Under the pieces are notes generated by a model. It saw nothing but the letters and a program-made list of their open reading frames with translations. It was not told the origin of the DNA and did not search any database. Positions 1 to 7,988 of a stretch of DNA of 64,000 bases are shown piece after piece. The stretch is from Enterococcus_C asini_A (GTDB taxonomy: Bacteria > Bacillota > Bacilli > Lactobacillales > Enterococcaceae), in the NCBI RefSeq assembly GCF_031928785.1, contig NZ_JARQAL010000001.1. One strand, written 5' to 3'. How positions within the stretch are numbered: the stretch's first letter is position 1; every line of letters begins with the position of its first letter. The position numbers were made by a program, and so were the translations under genes.

Positions 1-521
1 GAATTCACTTGATAGTTTTCCGGCAAAAATTTTCCTAGTAAACTTGTGGTATCGATTTTTACGGGATGGGTGGGCTGGCTAAAGGAAGTGGGAAGTTGGA
101 CGTGTTTTAACGTTGTATCAGGACGTAAGCTTAAATCTTGATACAAGTTTCCGCCTAAGGCCACATTTAATAACTGCATGCCCCGACAAATGGCTAAAAT
201 GGGCTTTTGCTGTGTCAACGCTTCCTCAATTAAAGCCAGCTCAAAAGCATCCCGCACAGGATCAATGGCGCCTAGTTTTTCATGGGGTAATTCTTGGTAG
301 CATCTAGGGTCTACGTCTTGTCCGCCAATTAACAAGAGCTTATCAATACTTGCGACATAGTCTTTTGCATCTGACTCTTGTCCAATAGGCAAAAGCCAAG
401 GCAGCCCCCCAGCTTGTCTAATCCCTTCCACAAAATTTCGGGGAGTGTAACTTATCCAGTGGGCTTCACTGGCTTCAATCATCGTGCGTTGGTTGCTGCT
501 AATGCCAATCCGTGGTTCCAC
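1..521 (-). CDS. Class I glutamine amidotransferase, gamma-glutamyl-GABA hydrolase (PuuD-like), partial
   Basis: The reading frame runs off the left edge, so only the N-terminal 173 residues are present. It starts at a GTG (521) placed 7 bases after AAGGAGG. The nucleophile elbow AICRGMQLLN (Cys about residue 112) and the following ALGGNLYQDLS segment are typical of the peptidase C26 / PuuD group, which hydrolyses gamma-glutamyl amide bonds such as gamma-glutamyl-GABA in the cytoplasm. The catalytic His and Glu lie beyond the window. The start is 17 bases after the stop of the glyoxalase gene, so the two are probably cotranscribed. The family is clear; the exact substrate is not. Confidence 0.85.
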   Translation of the reverse strand, partial: MEPRIGISSNQRTMIEASEAHWISYTPRNFVEGIRQAGGLPWLLPIGQESDAKDYVASIDKLLLIGGQDVDPRCYQELPHEKLGAIDPVRDAFELALIEEALTQQKPILAICRGMQLLNVALGGNLYQDLSLRPDTTLKHVQLPTSFSQPTHPVKIDTTSLLGKFLPENYQVN

Positions 522-538
522 AAGCAAACCTCCTTACC

Positions 539-913
539 CTATTTTTCTCGAATCACTTCAATCTTATAGCCATCAGGATCGGTAATGAAGTAATAAGAAG
601 GGCTAGTTCCTGGCAGACCTTTTAAGTCAGTGACAGTAAAACCTGCTGCTTGATGTTTTTCGTGAAGGACTTCTAAATCAGCAACAGCAATAGCGATGTG
701 GCCATAGCCATCCCCTAAATCATAACCGGGATGATCGTAGTTATAAGTCAATTCTAATTCATAATCATCCTCAGGCAAGGTTAAGTAAACCAAAGTAAAT
801 TTGTTCTCCGGAAAATCCCGGCGACGGCTTTCCACAAAATCGAAAGCTCCTTGATAGAATGTTAAAGAAGCCTCTAAGTCTTTGACACGGACACAAGTAT
901 GGGCCATTTTCAT
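539..913 (-). CDS. gloA: Lactoylglutathione lyase / glyoxalase I family protein
   Basis: 124 residues, the normal length of single-domain glyoxalase I. Metal-ligand positions are visible: His5 (MAHTCVRVKD), Glu in YELELTYN, His in GYGHIAIAV and Glu in GYKIEVIRE. The family isomerises the hemithioacetal of methylglyoxal and a thiol to a lactoyl thioester. Enterococci make glutathione or related thiols, so this role is plausible. The ATG at 913 is preceded by AAAGGATG. It is the first gene of a two-gene minus-strand unit with the amidotransferase and is divergent from the Nudix gene. Confidence 0.88.
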   Translation of the reverse strand: MKMAHTCVRVKDLEASLTFYQGAFDFVESRRRDFPENKFTLVYLTLPEDDYELELTYNYDHPGYDLGDGYGHIAIAVADLEVLHEKHQAAGFTVTDLKGLPGTSPSYYFITDPDGYKIEVIREK

Positions 914-1080
914 AAGTTCTCATCCTTTCTTCGTACACAGTGAGTAATTTAGTACAGGCAACTTGCCTATTACTTTCATCTTACCATAAGAGGAATTTTG
1001 TGGAGAAGAAATACGCTTTTTCTTGTATCAAAGGCTTTCTTTCGGTAAACTTAGGGGAAAAGCAGATAGTAGGGGGATGT

Positions 1081-1524
1081 TTGGACGTGGTACCAATTTT
1101 TGGGGAAAAAGAAGTGGGAAAGAATTATCAAGATCGTTTTGGAGCTTATGTAGTAATTCCAAATCAACAGGGAGAATTGGTTTTAGTCCAAGCACCAAAT
1201 GGGGCGTATTTTTTACCTGGTGGTGAAATTGAAGCCGGAGAAAATCATGTGGAAGCCATTGAGCGGGAAATGTTGGAAGAAGTCGGCTTTGAAGTAGTCT
1301 TGGGGGACTACTTTGGCGAAGCGGTGGAATACTTTTATTCTCGCCACCGGGATACTTATTTTCAACACCCGGGGTATTTTTATGCAGTGACAAGCTTTAA
1401 AAAAGTGGCAGAACCTACAGAAACCACCAATGTAATCGAGTGGCATACTCCTAAAGAAGCTTTAGCGTTATTAAAGCGGGGGAGCCATCGTTGGGCTGTC
1501 GAACAGTGGTTAAAAAAGCAGTAG
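1081..1524 (+). CDS. Nudix hydrolase
   Basis: The Nudix box is complete: GGEIEAGENHVEAIEREMLEEVGF matches GX5EX7REUXEEXGU (given here as family pattern, key residues REMLEEVGF). I place the start at TTG 1081, directly after AGGGGG, giving 147 residues beginning MDVVPIFGE. An in-frame ATG at 940 would add 47 residues that overlap the promoter region of the divergent glyoxalase gene and look non-coding. The family cleaves nucleoside-diphosphate-X compounds; the substrate cannot be read from sequence. It is a single-gene unit ended by a strong hairpin. Confidence 0.85.
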   Translation: MDVVPIFGEKEVGKNYQDRFGAYVVIPNQQGELVLVQAPNGAYFLPGGEIEAGENHVEAIEREMLEEVGFEVVLGDYFGEAVEYFYSRHRDTYFQHPGYFYAVTSFKKVAEPTETTNVIEWHTPKEALALLKRGSHRWAVEQWLKKQ

Positions 1525-1551
1525 CATCGAAAAAAGCAAAGATACTAAATT

Positions 1552-1603
1552 AAAGAACCACTACTTTTCTCAAGTTATTCTTGAGAGAGTAGTGGTTCTT
1601 TTT
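1552..1603 (+). terminator. Rho-independent terminator of Nudix gene
   Basis: Long hairpin with outer arms AAGAACCACTACT and AGTAGTGGTTCTT around an inner stem, followed by a T run. It separates the plus-strand Nudix gene from the convergent HAD gene. Confidence 0.85.
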
Positions 1604-1642
1604 GATTGTGCTTCAATTGTGGGCTAGTTGCCTAGAAGAGAA

Positions 1643-2455
1643 TTACAGTACATATTGCTCCACAACCAATGCTACGCCATCTTCATCATTTGAGGCAGTT
1701 TCTACATCGGCAGCTTCTTTAACTAAGTCAATGGCATTGGCCATGGCCACGCCGATACCCGCGTAGTCAATCATGGTTAAATCATTTTCATTGTCCCCAA
1801 TGGCCATTACTTCATCGGCAGTTAACTCTAAATGGCTAGCCAATTGGGCCAAAGCCACGCCTTTACTTGCTCCTGGATGAAGGACTTCCAAGTAAAATGG
1901 TGCGCTTTTGACAACCGTATAGCGTTCGCGGAAGTCAGCAGGGAGTTGTGCAATGGCAGCATCCAAAATTTCTGGTTCATCAATCATCATCATTTTGATC
2001 ATTTCCACTGGGTTACTAATCATTTCATCAGCGGTACGGTATTTAATTGGCATGTGTACCAACCAAGATTCATGGACTGTATAAGGGCTGATGTCCCGAT
2101 TGGCAGTATAAATAGCATCGTTACTGGAGACATGGAGATGGACCCCTAATTTTTGAGCCATGTATTGAATATCTACATAGTCATCTTTGGTTAAATGAGC
2201 AGAGAAAATCTCGGCTTTTGTCCCCACATTTTGGACTAGGGAACCGTTATAGGTAATCACGTAATCTTGATCGCTTAACAAGCCTAACGCTTCCAATTCT
2301 GGTTGGACGCCAGGTAGGGGACGGCCGGTACACAAGACGATTTTGACCCCTTTGTTGCGAGCAGCAATCAACGTATTTTTTACCCGCTCGGTAAGTTGGC
2401 GTTCTGAATTTACTAAGGTACCATCGATGTCGATGGCGATAAGTCGAATGGACAT
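1643..2455 (-). CDS. Cof-type HAD-IIB sugar phosphatase (YidA-like)
   Basis: 270 residues with all HAD motifs: DIDGTLVNS (motif I, nucleophile Asp), CTGRP (motif II), the C2B cap and GDNENDLTM (motif IV). The Cof/YidA subfamily dephosphorylates small sugar phosphates in the cytoplasm. The ATG is 8 bases after AAAGGAG. It is the last gene of the lipL / HD / HAD minus-strand run, 57 bases after the HD gene. The substrate is unknown; a second, distantly related HAD of the same class lies at 45373-46143. Confidence 0.88.
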   Translation of the reverse strand: MSIRLIAIDIDGTLVNSERQLTERVKNTLIAARNKGVKIVLCTGRPLPGVQPELEALGLLSDQDYVITYNGSLVQNVGTKAEIFSAHLTKDDYVDIQYMAQKLGVHLHVSSNDAIYTANRDISPYTVHESWLVHMPIKYRTADEMISNPVEMIKMMMIDEPEILDAAIAQLPADFRERYTVVKSAPFYLEVLHPGASKGVALAQLASHLELTADEVMAIGDNENDLTMIDYAGIGVAMANAIDLVKEAADVETASNDEDGVALVVEQYVL

Positions 2456-2512
2456 GTAAGAAACTCCTTTTTATGAGATTGCGAGCTAGCATGAAAGAAT
2501 ACAAGCACTGAG

Positions 2513-3868
2513 CTATACCAACGCGCCATTGTGAATGTGGGCGGCAAATGCTTGATAGGTTTCGCTAAACAAATCATAATTGTTCGAACAAGCAGGGTCA
2601 ACCATTTCTTTTGGAAAATAAAAGCGATGATCCCCGGTTTTCTGCCCAGCGATAGCAGCGACTAGTTGGCTGACTTTAGAAAGTTCCACCAAGGTGCCGT
2701 CATTTTGCTGCAATTCAATTTGAGTACGATGCACTCCAGATTTTGGTCGATAAAAGTCATAAGGCAGATCATAACTGGAATTCACCGCTGTATAATAGTG
2801 AGGATCAAAGCCTACTTCTTCCACCAAATCTTTCAAAGTAGCAATTAACGGCATTTGCGTTTCTTCATCAAAAGTAGCGGATTTCAATGGTTTTCGATTT
2901 AACCAGCGCTTCGCCAAATCACTGAGTAAAATGTCTTGTTCGTCAGACCATTGAATAAAATAAGTAGTCAAAACACCATCATCTAATTTCAAATAATCAG
3001 CTAAAGTAAAGTTTTCTGCTAAAAAAGGAATCAAAAGCTGAGAATGCAAAGCAAAAACTTCAGGCGTTTCCTGGTAGAGTTCATGGGCTCGATTTAACAA
3101 GTGCTCCAACATGACTTCCATTCCCCGAGAGACTTTATGGAAATAGACTTGTAAATACATTTGGTAGCGACTGACAATATAGTCTTCCACCGCATGCATG
3201 CCGCTATAACTAAAAGCAATTCCCCCGGCATAGGGTCGAATCACGCGCAAAATTCGGGTCAGGTCAAAGGTACCGTATTCTGTTCCAGTAAAGTAAGCAT
3301 CCCGTAACAGATAGTCCATACGATCGGCATCAATTTGACTAGAAATCATTTGCACTACTTGAGGATTAGGGTAGTCATGGGTAATCACACTGGCCACTTG
3401 TTCAGGAAAACCTGGTGCCACCCGGTTTAAAATTTGAAAGACCTCTGTCTCTGGGCTAGTGATGATTTCTACGGTAATGGCTTCATGATCGGTGTGGAAG
3501 ATGTGTTCAAACGTATGAGAAAAAGGACCATGGCCCACATCGTGAAGCAAAGCCGCACACAAGGTCACTAAGCGTTCGTTGTCATCCCAACCCCCAGGCC
3601 CAATTTTTTCTACAGAGTAGTTTCGGGCAAAAATATCACAAATTCGGCGGGCGATTTCATAAACTCCCAGGGAATGACCAAAGCGACTGTGCTCTGCACC
3701 ATGAAAGGTGAAAGAATTTGTGCCTAATTGTTTCACTCGGCGCAAACGTTGAAACTCTTTGGAATTGATTAAATCCAAAATCACTTGATGTTGCACGTGA
3801 ATGTAATTGTGTACAGGATCTCGAAAGACCTTTTCTAATGGTAGTAACTGTTCTTTATAAGGAATCAT
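2513..3868 (-). CDS. HD-domain phosphohydrolase, dNTPase-like (YwfO / EF1143 family)
   Basis: 451 residues. The N-terminal HD domain carries DPVHNYIHV, then RLRRVKQLGTNSFTFHGAEHSRFGHSL (read in parts: ...GAEHSRFGHS...), then HDVGHGPFSHTFEH, and a later Asp in QIDADRMDYLLRD. That is the full set of HD metal ligands of SAMHD1/dGTPase-type enzymes. The E. faecalis member EF1143 has been characterised as a deoxynucleoside triphosphate triphosphohydrolase, so removal of triphosphate from dNTPs is the likely role. The start overlaps the lipL stop by 14 bases, and AAAGGAG precedes the ATG. The pairing with a LipL-type gene repeats the ywfL-ywfO neighbourhood of Bacillus. Confidence 0.85.
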   Translation of the reverse strand: MIPYKEQLLPLEKVFRDPVHNYIHVQHQVILDLINSKEFQRLRRVKQLGTNSFTFHGAEHSRFGHSLGVYEIARRICDIFARNYSVEKIGPGGWDDNERLVTLCAALLHDVGHGPFSHTFEHIFHTDHEAITVEIITSPETEVFQILNRVAPGFPEQVASVITHDYPNPQVVQMISSQIDADRMDYLLRDAYFTGTEYGTFDLTRILRVIRPYAGGIAFSYSGMHAVEDYIVSRYQMYLQVYFHKVSRGMEVMLEHLLNRAHELYQETPEVFALHSQLLIPFLAENFTLADYLKLDDGVLTTYFIQWSDEQDILLSDLAKRWLNRKPLKSATFDEETQMPLIATLKDLVEEVGFDPHYYTAVNSSYDLPYDFYRPKSGVHRTQIELQQNDGTLVELSKVSQLVAAIAGQKTGDHRFYFPKEMVDPACSNNYDLFSETYQAFAAHIHNGALV

Positions 3869-4673
3869 AACCGTGCTCCTTTATTATTTGATTGCGCTCT
3901 TGCATGCTCGCTAAGCGTTTTTGATAGCTGGATTGATCAGGCAAATTGTTTAACCAGTCTTTCGTATAAAGAAGTGGACTTTGGGGAAATGCCGAAACTA
4001 AACGCTGCATCACTTCTGTTACAGTCAGTCTTTCCGGTAAAAATTCTTCTAAATTTGCCATGCTGTTTGGGTTTACCTCAGGATAGCCCATGGTGCCAAA
4101 GGCTTCTTTAAGACCTGCTTGGTAAAAGTTGCGAACCAATTTTCCCCGGTTTTCTTGGTTTCCGTTCACGCTTAAATAAAGCATGATGGCTACACCTTTT
4201 TTAATTCGGCGTTGGGCAATACCGGCAATTTTTTGCCCTGCCACGGAAAGATCAAATTCCCCTGGACAATAAGAAGTTGCCACTTCACCAGGAGTAATCA
4301 CAACTTCAGGAAAAGCGTCTTGGATTAAGTGATACATTTTTTCATAAGCTTCATCAGTGGTAAGTTTCTGCTCTTGTAAAGGTAAAATCAATGAGACATT
4401 CAAAATTCCTGCATCGGCCACGACGCCAAGACCTCCAGAATTACGCACCACCGGGTGATAACCGGTAGCAGCTAGACTTGTTAGACCGTCAGTAAGATGG
4501 GGTAAACGGGTATCTTTCATACCTAAGATCATACCAGACTCCAATTGCCAGAAATGCAAGAAAGGTTGATTTGTCTCTCCACATGTTTCAATTAAAACAT
4601 CCGTTAAGGCAAAAGGCTCAAAAAAATGAGCTTGTTTGTAAATCGGTTGGTTCAATAGCTGAATAGGTTTCAT
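3855..4673 (-). CDS. lipL: Octanoyl/lipoyl transferase, LipL (BPL_LplA_LipB) family
   Basis: 272 residues of the biotin/lipoate ligase fold. Diagnostic are RNSGGLGVVADAGILNVSL and SYCPGEFDLSVAGQKIAGI, the second containing the Cys used as acyl carrier in LipL amidotransferases, followed by GIAQRR. LipL moves an octanoyl or lipoyl group between lipoyl domains (GcvH to E2 subunits). No ATP-binding lipoate ligase C-terminal domain is seen. The ATG follows AAAGGAG at good spacing. It is the first gene of a three-gene minus-strand operon. A plain lipoate ligase is the alternative but fits the motifs less well. Confidence 0.78.
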   Translation of the reverse strand: MKPIQLLNQPIYKQAHFFEPFALTDVLIETCGETNQPFLHFWQLESGMILGMKDTRLPHLTDGLTSLAATGYHPVVRNSGGLGVVADAGILNVSLILPLQEQKLTTDEAYEKMYHLIQDAFPEVVITPGEVATSYCPGEFDLSVAGQKIAGIAQRRIKKGVAIMLYLSVNGNQENRGKLVRNFYQAGLKEAFGTMGYPEVNPNSMANLEEFLPERLTVTEVMQRLVSAFPQSPLLYTKDWLNNLPDQSSYQKRLASMQERNQIIKEHGYDSL

Positions 4674-4762
4674 AAAAAAACTCCTTTAGTTCGGTTAGGC
4701 ACTCTTATTATATACGAAAACCGCAAATAAATAACTTTCTAGGTCTGCATAAAAAAGATTGT

Positions 4763-4791
4763 TTGACAAAATCTGAAAATCATTGAACAAT
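4763..4791 (+). promoter_or_regulatory. Candidate sigma-A promoter of the DUF1934 gene
   Basis: TTGACA (4763-4768), a 17-base spacer, then AACAAT (4 of 6 matches to the -10 consensus). Weak -10, so moderate to low confidence. Confidence 0.4.
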
Positions 4792-4867
4792 AAGAAAAAA
4801 GAACTTAAAAGAATTGCTCCTGAGTGAGGATTGCTAGCTTAGGAGGTACATAGGAAGGAGTCATTTT

Positions 4868-5302
4868 ATGGAACTAAAAAATGGTGTGCCAGTCTCAATT
4901 AAATTGGCCACAAAGGTTACCCAACAGCGAGAAACCCAAGATTTTTATTTTGAGCTAACCGGTCAATTGGTGACCATTGGAGATACTTTGTATATCCGCT
5001 ACCAAGAAGTGCAAGGAGACGGGCAAAAGATTCCCGTAACCATTAAAATTATGCCGGATGGTGGGGTACAATTAACTCGGTCTGGGGAAATGCGCATGCG
5101 CTTGAAATTCGTCTATCGGGAAATGGTAAACACTTCTTATAATACACCCTATGGCACCATGCTTTTTTCCACTTATACGAAAAATTTACGGGTTAGCTTA
5201 AAAGATCGCCCGACTTCTGGCAAATTATTAGTAGAGTACGACTTGTACATGGCTGATGAACAAATCGGCAATTATCAAATTAATCTAGATTTCACTGCTT
5301 AA
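4868..5302 (+). CDS. DUF1934 beta-barrel protein (YwiB-like)
   Basis: 144 residues, the usual DUF1934 length, with no signal peptide or membrane segment. The pattern of alternating beta strands (GQLVTIGDTLYIRYQE, VTIKIMPDGGVQLTRSGEM, LRVSLKDRPTSGKLLVEYDLY) matches the small calycin-like barrel of B. subtilis YwiB. No biochemical function is established for the family. AAGGAG precedes the ATG. It lies just upstream of rpoE, and the 77-base gap has no terminator, so the two are probably cotranscribed. Confidence 0.8.
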   Translation: MELKNGVPVSIKLATKVTQQRETQDFYFELTGQLVTIGDTLYIRYQEVQGDGQKIPVTIKIMPDGGVQLTRSGEMRMRLKFVYREMVNTSYNTPYGTMLFSTYTKNLRVSLKDRPTSGKLLVEYDLYMADEQIGNYQINLDFTA

Positions 5303-5379
5303 TTTTACGAAATAAAAATTGCTTTTTTGCCTTGGGTTTTGTATGATAAGGGGTAGACTGTGAAAGGACGTGTCCTAAT

Positions 5380-5988
5380 TTGGAAATTAAAGTATTTGAA
5401 GGCTTGAATAAAAACGAGCTATCCATGATTGAAGTGGCTCACGCGATCTTAGAGCAAAAAGAAGATGTGATGGATTTTTCTGATCTAGTAAATCAGATTC
5501 AAACTTACCTAGGGAAATCCGATAGTGAGATTCGGGATTCATTGTCGCAGTTTTATACTGATTTAAACATTGACGGCAGTTTCATCTCCTTGGGGGAAAA
5601 CCGCTGGGGCTTGCGTTCTTGGTATGCCATCGATTCCATCGATGAAGAGTTGAACCACGGTCTAGATGAGGATGAAGAAGAAGCACCTCGTAAGCGGAAA
5701 CGCAAACGGGTCAATGCCTTTATCAATGACGACGAAGATGCAATCGATTATAACGATGACGATCCAGAAGACAGCGACTTAGCTGATACCGAGGATGATA
5801 AAGAATTGTACGATGATGACGATGACGACGATGATGACGAAGAAATCGCAGAATACAATTCTGATTTACAAGAAATCGGCGCCGACGAACCAACGGATGA
5901 TGAAGTAGAAGTTCCTGGTGGGATTGAAGAAGACTTGTCGATTATTGATGATGACGATGACAGCTTTGACGACGAAGAAGAAGACTAA
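5380..5988 (+). CDS. rpoE: DNA-directed RNA polymerase delta subunit
   Basis: 202 residues in two parts. Residues 1-90 are the folded HARE-HTH domain, with VAHAILEQ and the hallmark QFYTDLNIDGSFISL...NRWGLRSWY. After that comes a basic patch (RKRKRKR) and an unstructured Asp/Glu-rich tail with runs of up to nine acidic residues. Delta binds core RNA polymerase, promotes recycling and makes transcription sensitive to initiating NTP levels. The start is a TTG (5380) with AAAGGA about 11 bases upstream; no better in-frame start exists. The imperfect palindrome GGACGTGTCC lies between SD and start. Confidence 0.95.
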   Translation: MEIKVFEGLNKNELSMIEVAHAILEQKEDVMDFSDLVNQIQTYLGKSDSEIRDSLSQFYTDLNIDGSFISLGENRWGLRSWYAIDSIDEELNHGLDEDEEEAPRKRKRKRVNAFINDDEDAIDYNDDDPEDSDLADTEDDKELYDDDDDDDDDEEIAEYNSDLQEIGADEPTDDEVEVPGGIEEDLSIIDDDDDSFDDEEED

Positions 5989-5996
5989 TCACTACT

Positions 5997-6039
5997 AAAA
6001 AACCACCAACGAAAATTGGATTTTCGTTGGTGGTTTTTG
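5997..6039 (+). terminator. rpoE terminator
   Basis: Near-perfect hairpin AAACCACCAACGAAAA / TTTTCGTTGGTGGTTT followed by T residues, immediately after the rpoE stop. Confidence 0.9.
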
Positions 6040-6204
6040 TTTGGTTTAAAGGATTTAATGAAATGGGCATGGATACGATGTTTTTTAATCTCAAAACAAA
6101 GAATGCTGCTCTTGTTGTTTTACAGGTTTCAAATTTGCCATCCCCTAATTTTATCGCTAAAATGAGTTCACTTGATTAGTTAAGCAGTGATGGAGGGATT
6201 TTTT

Positions 6205-7320
6205 TTGAGTGCTTATACAACACCAATTCTTACGGCTTTGTTTTTATTTCCTTTTTTAGCAGCCTTAGCAATTGTTCCTTATGGCATTTGGCAATATCGC
6301 AAGTACGGCTCAGTTTCAAAGGGAAAACTGCTGATTTTATTTAGTTTTAGCTTTTATTTATTGTGTGCTTATTTTTTGGTGATTTTACCTTTGCCAGATC
6401 CTCATGAGGTGGCCAAACTGACTACGATTCGGTATAATTTAGTGCCATTTACCGCATTGCGAGGCTTTTTGCATGAAACGGTATTGCAGCCAACAAATCC
6501 TAGTACTTATTTGCCAGCCTTAAAGCAAAATGCTTTTTTGCAACCTTTCTTTAATTTAATGTTGACGTTGCCCTTTGGTTTTTACTTGCGTTATATTTGG
6601 AATCTTTCCTTAAAAAAAGTGATTATGGCAAGCTTTTTCTTATCTCTTTTCTTTGAGTTAACCCAATTAAGCGGTTTGTATTTTATCTATCCGCGCTCGT
6701 ATCGTTTATTTGATGTAGACGATTTAATTTTAAACACTAGTGGGGGTCTCTTAGGTTACTTGTTGACGCCAGTCCTTACTTGGCTGTTACCTTCTATGGA
6801 GAAACTAAATGTCGAAGCGATTAAAAAACGAGACAAGGCGAGTTTTTCCCGGCGTTTCCTTGCTTTAATGGTGGATTCTATTTTATTTAATCTAATTTTT
6901 GAAATCGTGGCGCTTTTTGTACCCCAGTTTTCTTTGGAAAATTATGGTATCTATCTGATAGGTATCTTTTTCTATTTCGTGGTGGTGCCTTATTTTTGGC
7001 AAGGAGCAACCATTGGCAAACACTTGGTCAAGATTCGCATGGAGAAAGTTGATGGTAGAAAAGCGGGTTTTGGTGCCTTGATTTTCCGTCAATTTTTACT
7101 TTTTGGTGTTTCAATCTCGACGCTGCGTTTCTTACTTCCTGTAGTCTTACTAGAAATGCAGAGAGATCAAGGGCGTCATTTGGAGTTTTATCTACTGGTT
7201 TTAGGAGCAATTGCCTTGTTCTTACTATTCTTTTTGATCAATGTCTTGTTTTTACTGTTTAATAAAAATCAGCGGATGTTTTATGAAAGAATGACCGGGT
7301 TAAAAGAGGTCGGCTTTTAA
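6205..7320 (+). CDS. VanZ-RDD two-domain membrane protein
   Basis: About 371 residues and at least eight hydrophobic segments. The N-terminal half is a VanZ-like domain with the characteristic FFELTQLSGLYF...YRLFDVDDLILNTSGGLLGYL. The C-terminal half is an RDD domain (SRRFLALMVDSILFN, then GATIGKHLVKIRME). I prefer TTG 6205 because GGAGGG (6192-6197) sits 7 bases upstream and would fall inside the frame if GTG 6187 or ATG 6190 were used. VanZ proteins are linked to low-level teicoplanin resistance in some species; the function of this fusion is unknown. It is its own transcription unit. Confidence 0.82.
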   Translation: MSAYTTPILTALFLFPFLAALAIVPYGIWQYRKYGSVSKGKLLILFSFSFYLLCAYFLVILPLPDPHEVAKLTTIRYNLVPFTALRGFLHETVLQPTNPSTYLPALKQNAFLQPFFNLMLTLPFGFYLRYIWNLSLKKVIMASFFLSLFFELTQLSGLYFIYPRSYRLFDVDDLILNTSGGLLGYLLTPVLTWLLPSMEKLNVEAIKKRDKASFSRRFLALMVDSILFNLIFEIVALFVPQFSLENYGIYLIGIFFYFVVVPYFWQGATIGKHLVKIRMEKVDGRKAGFGALIFRQFLLFGVSISTLRFLLPVVLLEMQRDQGRHLEFYLLVLGAIALFLLFFLINVLFLLFNKNQRMFYERMTGLKEVGF

Positions 7321-7395
7321 AGTTTTTTTGAAATGGTAAGTAAATGGAAGAATAAAGTTCAAGTTTACGATTACACCAGCTCAGTTAGTGACATA

Positions 7396-7432
7396 GCAGT
7401 TAGACAGTTCATATTGTCTAACTGCTTTTTTT
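7396..7432 (+). terminator. Terminator downstream of VanZ-RDD gene
   Basis: Perfect 11-bp stem GCAGTTAGACA / TGTCTAACTGC with an 8-base loop and a T7 tail. Confidence 0.9.
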
Positions 7433-7797
7433 GACGGAAAAGCAAATAAGAAAGCAGTTAATCTGAGCTGATTGGCAAAGAGAAGAAGCAATCAATTTTG
7501 TTGAGTAAAAATGAAAACCGCCATACTGAATAAAAATGGTTTCTCTTCAAGGAAAGATGAAAAAAATATCAGAGTATGCTAAGATTAAAACTCTGAAATA
7601 CTATTTTTACATGAAGACGTGGGAGTGTGCGAGGCTCATCTCTAAAGCGTTGATTCATACAGAACTAAAGACAACAAGAATCTGTGTTAATGTACGGATT
7701 TTGCTGATTCAAGTGCTCATGACAGTTTTGCTCTAACCTTGGAACGTGCTAAAGTTATGACGTAAGTGATGTATCTTTTTATGTATCTCTTAAACAT
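7433..7797. other. Gene-poor AT-rich stretch, no assignable function
   Basis: 365 bases between the VanZ terminator and the tRNA terminator. The only sizeable open frame (7536-7736, 66 codons) lacks a ribosome binding site and a recognisable product. A second frame reads FADSSAHDSFALTLERAKVMT (in parts) near 7690-7765. Frame switching of protein-like text could mean a decayed gene, but I cannot name a parent family. Confidence 0.4.
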
Positions 7798-7826
7798 AAA
7801 AAAACACCTTACATTTTGTAAGGTGT
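7798..7826 (-). terminator. tRNA-Arg terminator
   Basis: Read on the minus strand: stem ACACCTTAC / GTAAGGTGT with a 5-base loop and a T6 tail, 32 bases after the tRNA 3' end. Confidence 0.88.
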
Positions 7827-7858
7827 CAGAATCATTGAAATATCAACGATTTAAAGGA

Positions 7859-7930
7859 CGCGCTCTAAGGGAATCGAACCCCTGTCTCAAGAACCGGAAT
7901 CTTACGTGATATCCACTACACTAAGAGCGC
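7859..7930 (-). tRNA. tRNA-Arg (anticodon CCG)
   Basis: The cloverleaf is complete: acceptor GCGCTCT / AGAGCGC, D arm with GTAGTGGATATC, anticodon stem TAAGA / TCTTG around loop TTCCGGT (anticodon CCG, reads CGG), and T loop GGTTCGATTCC. The discriminator is G and CCA is not encoded (TCC follows). A terminator lies just downstream. It sits on the strand opposite rpoN, whose start is 58 bases away. Confidence 0.95.
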
Positions 7931-7988
7931 TCAACTGGAACATTTAATAGTGTACCTAATAATTGAAAAAAAGACAAGAGGAAATTTT

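Noticed and set aside
1..6. EcoRI site GAATTC at the first base as a cloning junction
   Set aside because: The coding frame of the amidotransferase runs cleanly through it; a chance window edge is the simpler reading.
940..1080. N-terminal extension of the Nudix gene to ATG 940
   Set aside because: No SD, overlaps the divergent promoter region, and the Nudix domain is complete from TTG 1081 with a good SD.
7536..7736. 66-codon frame as a gene
   Set aside because: No ribosome binding site, no recognisable product, and weak context; listed only as an unassigned region.
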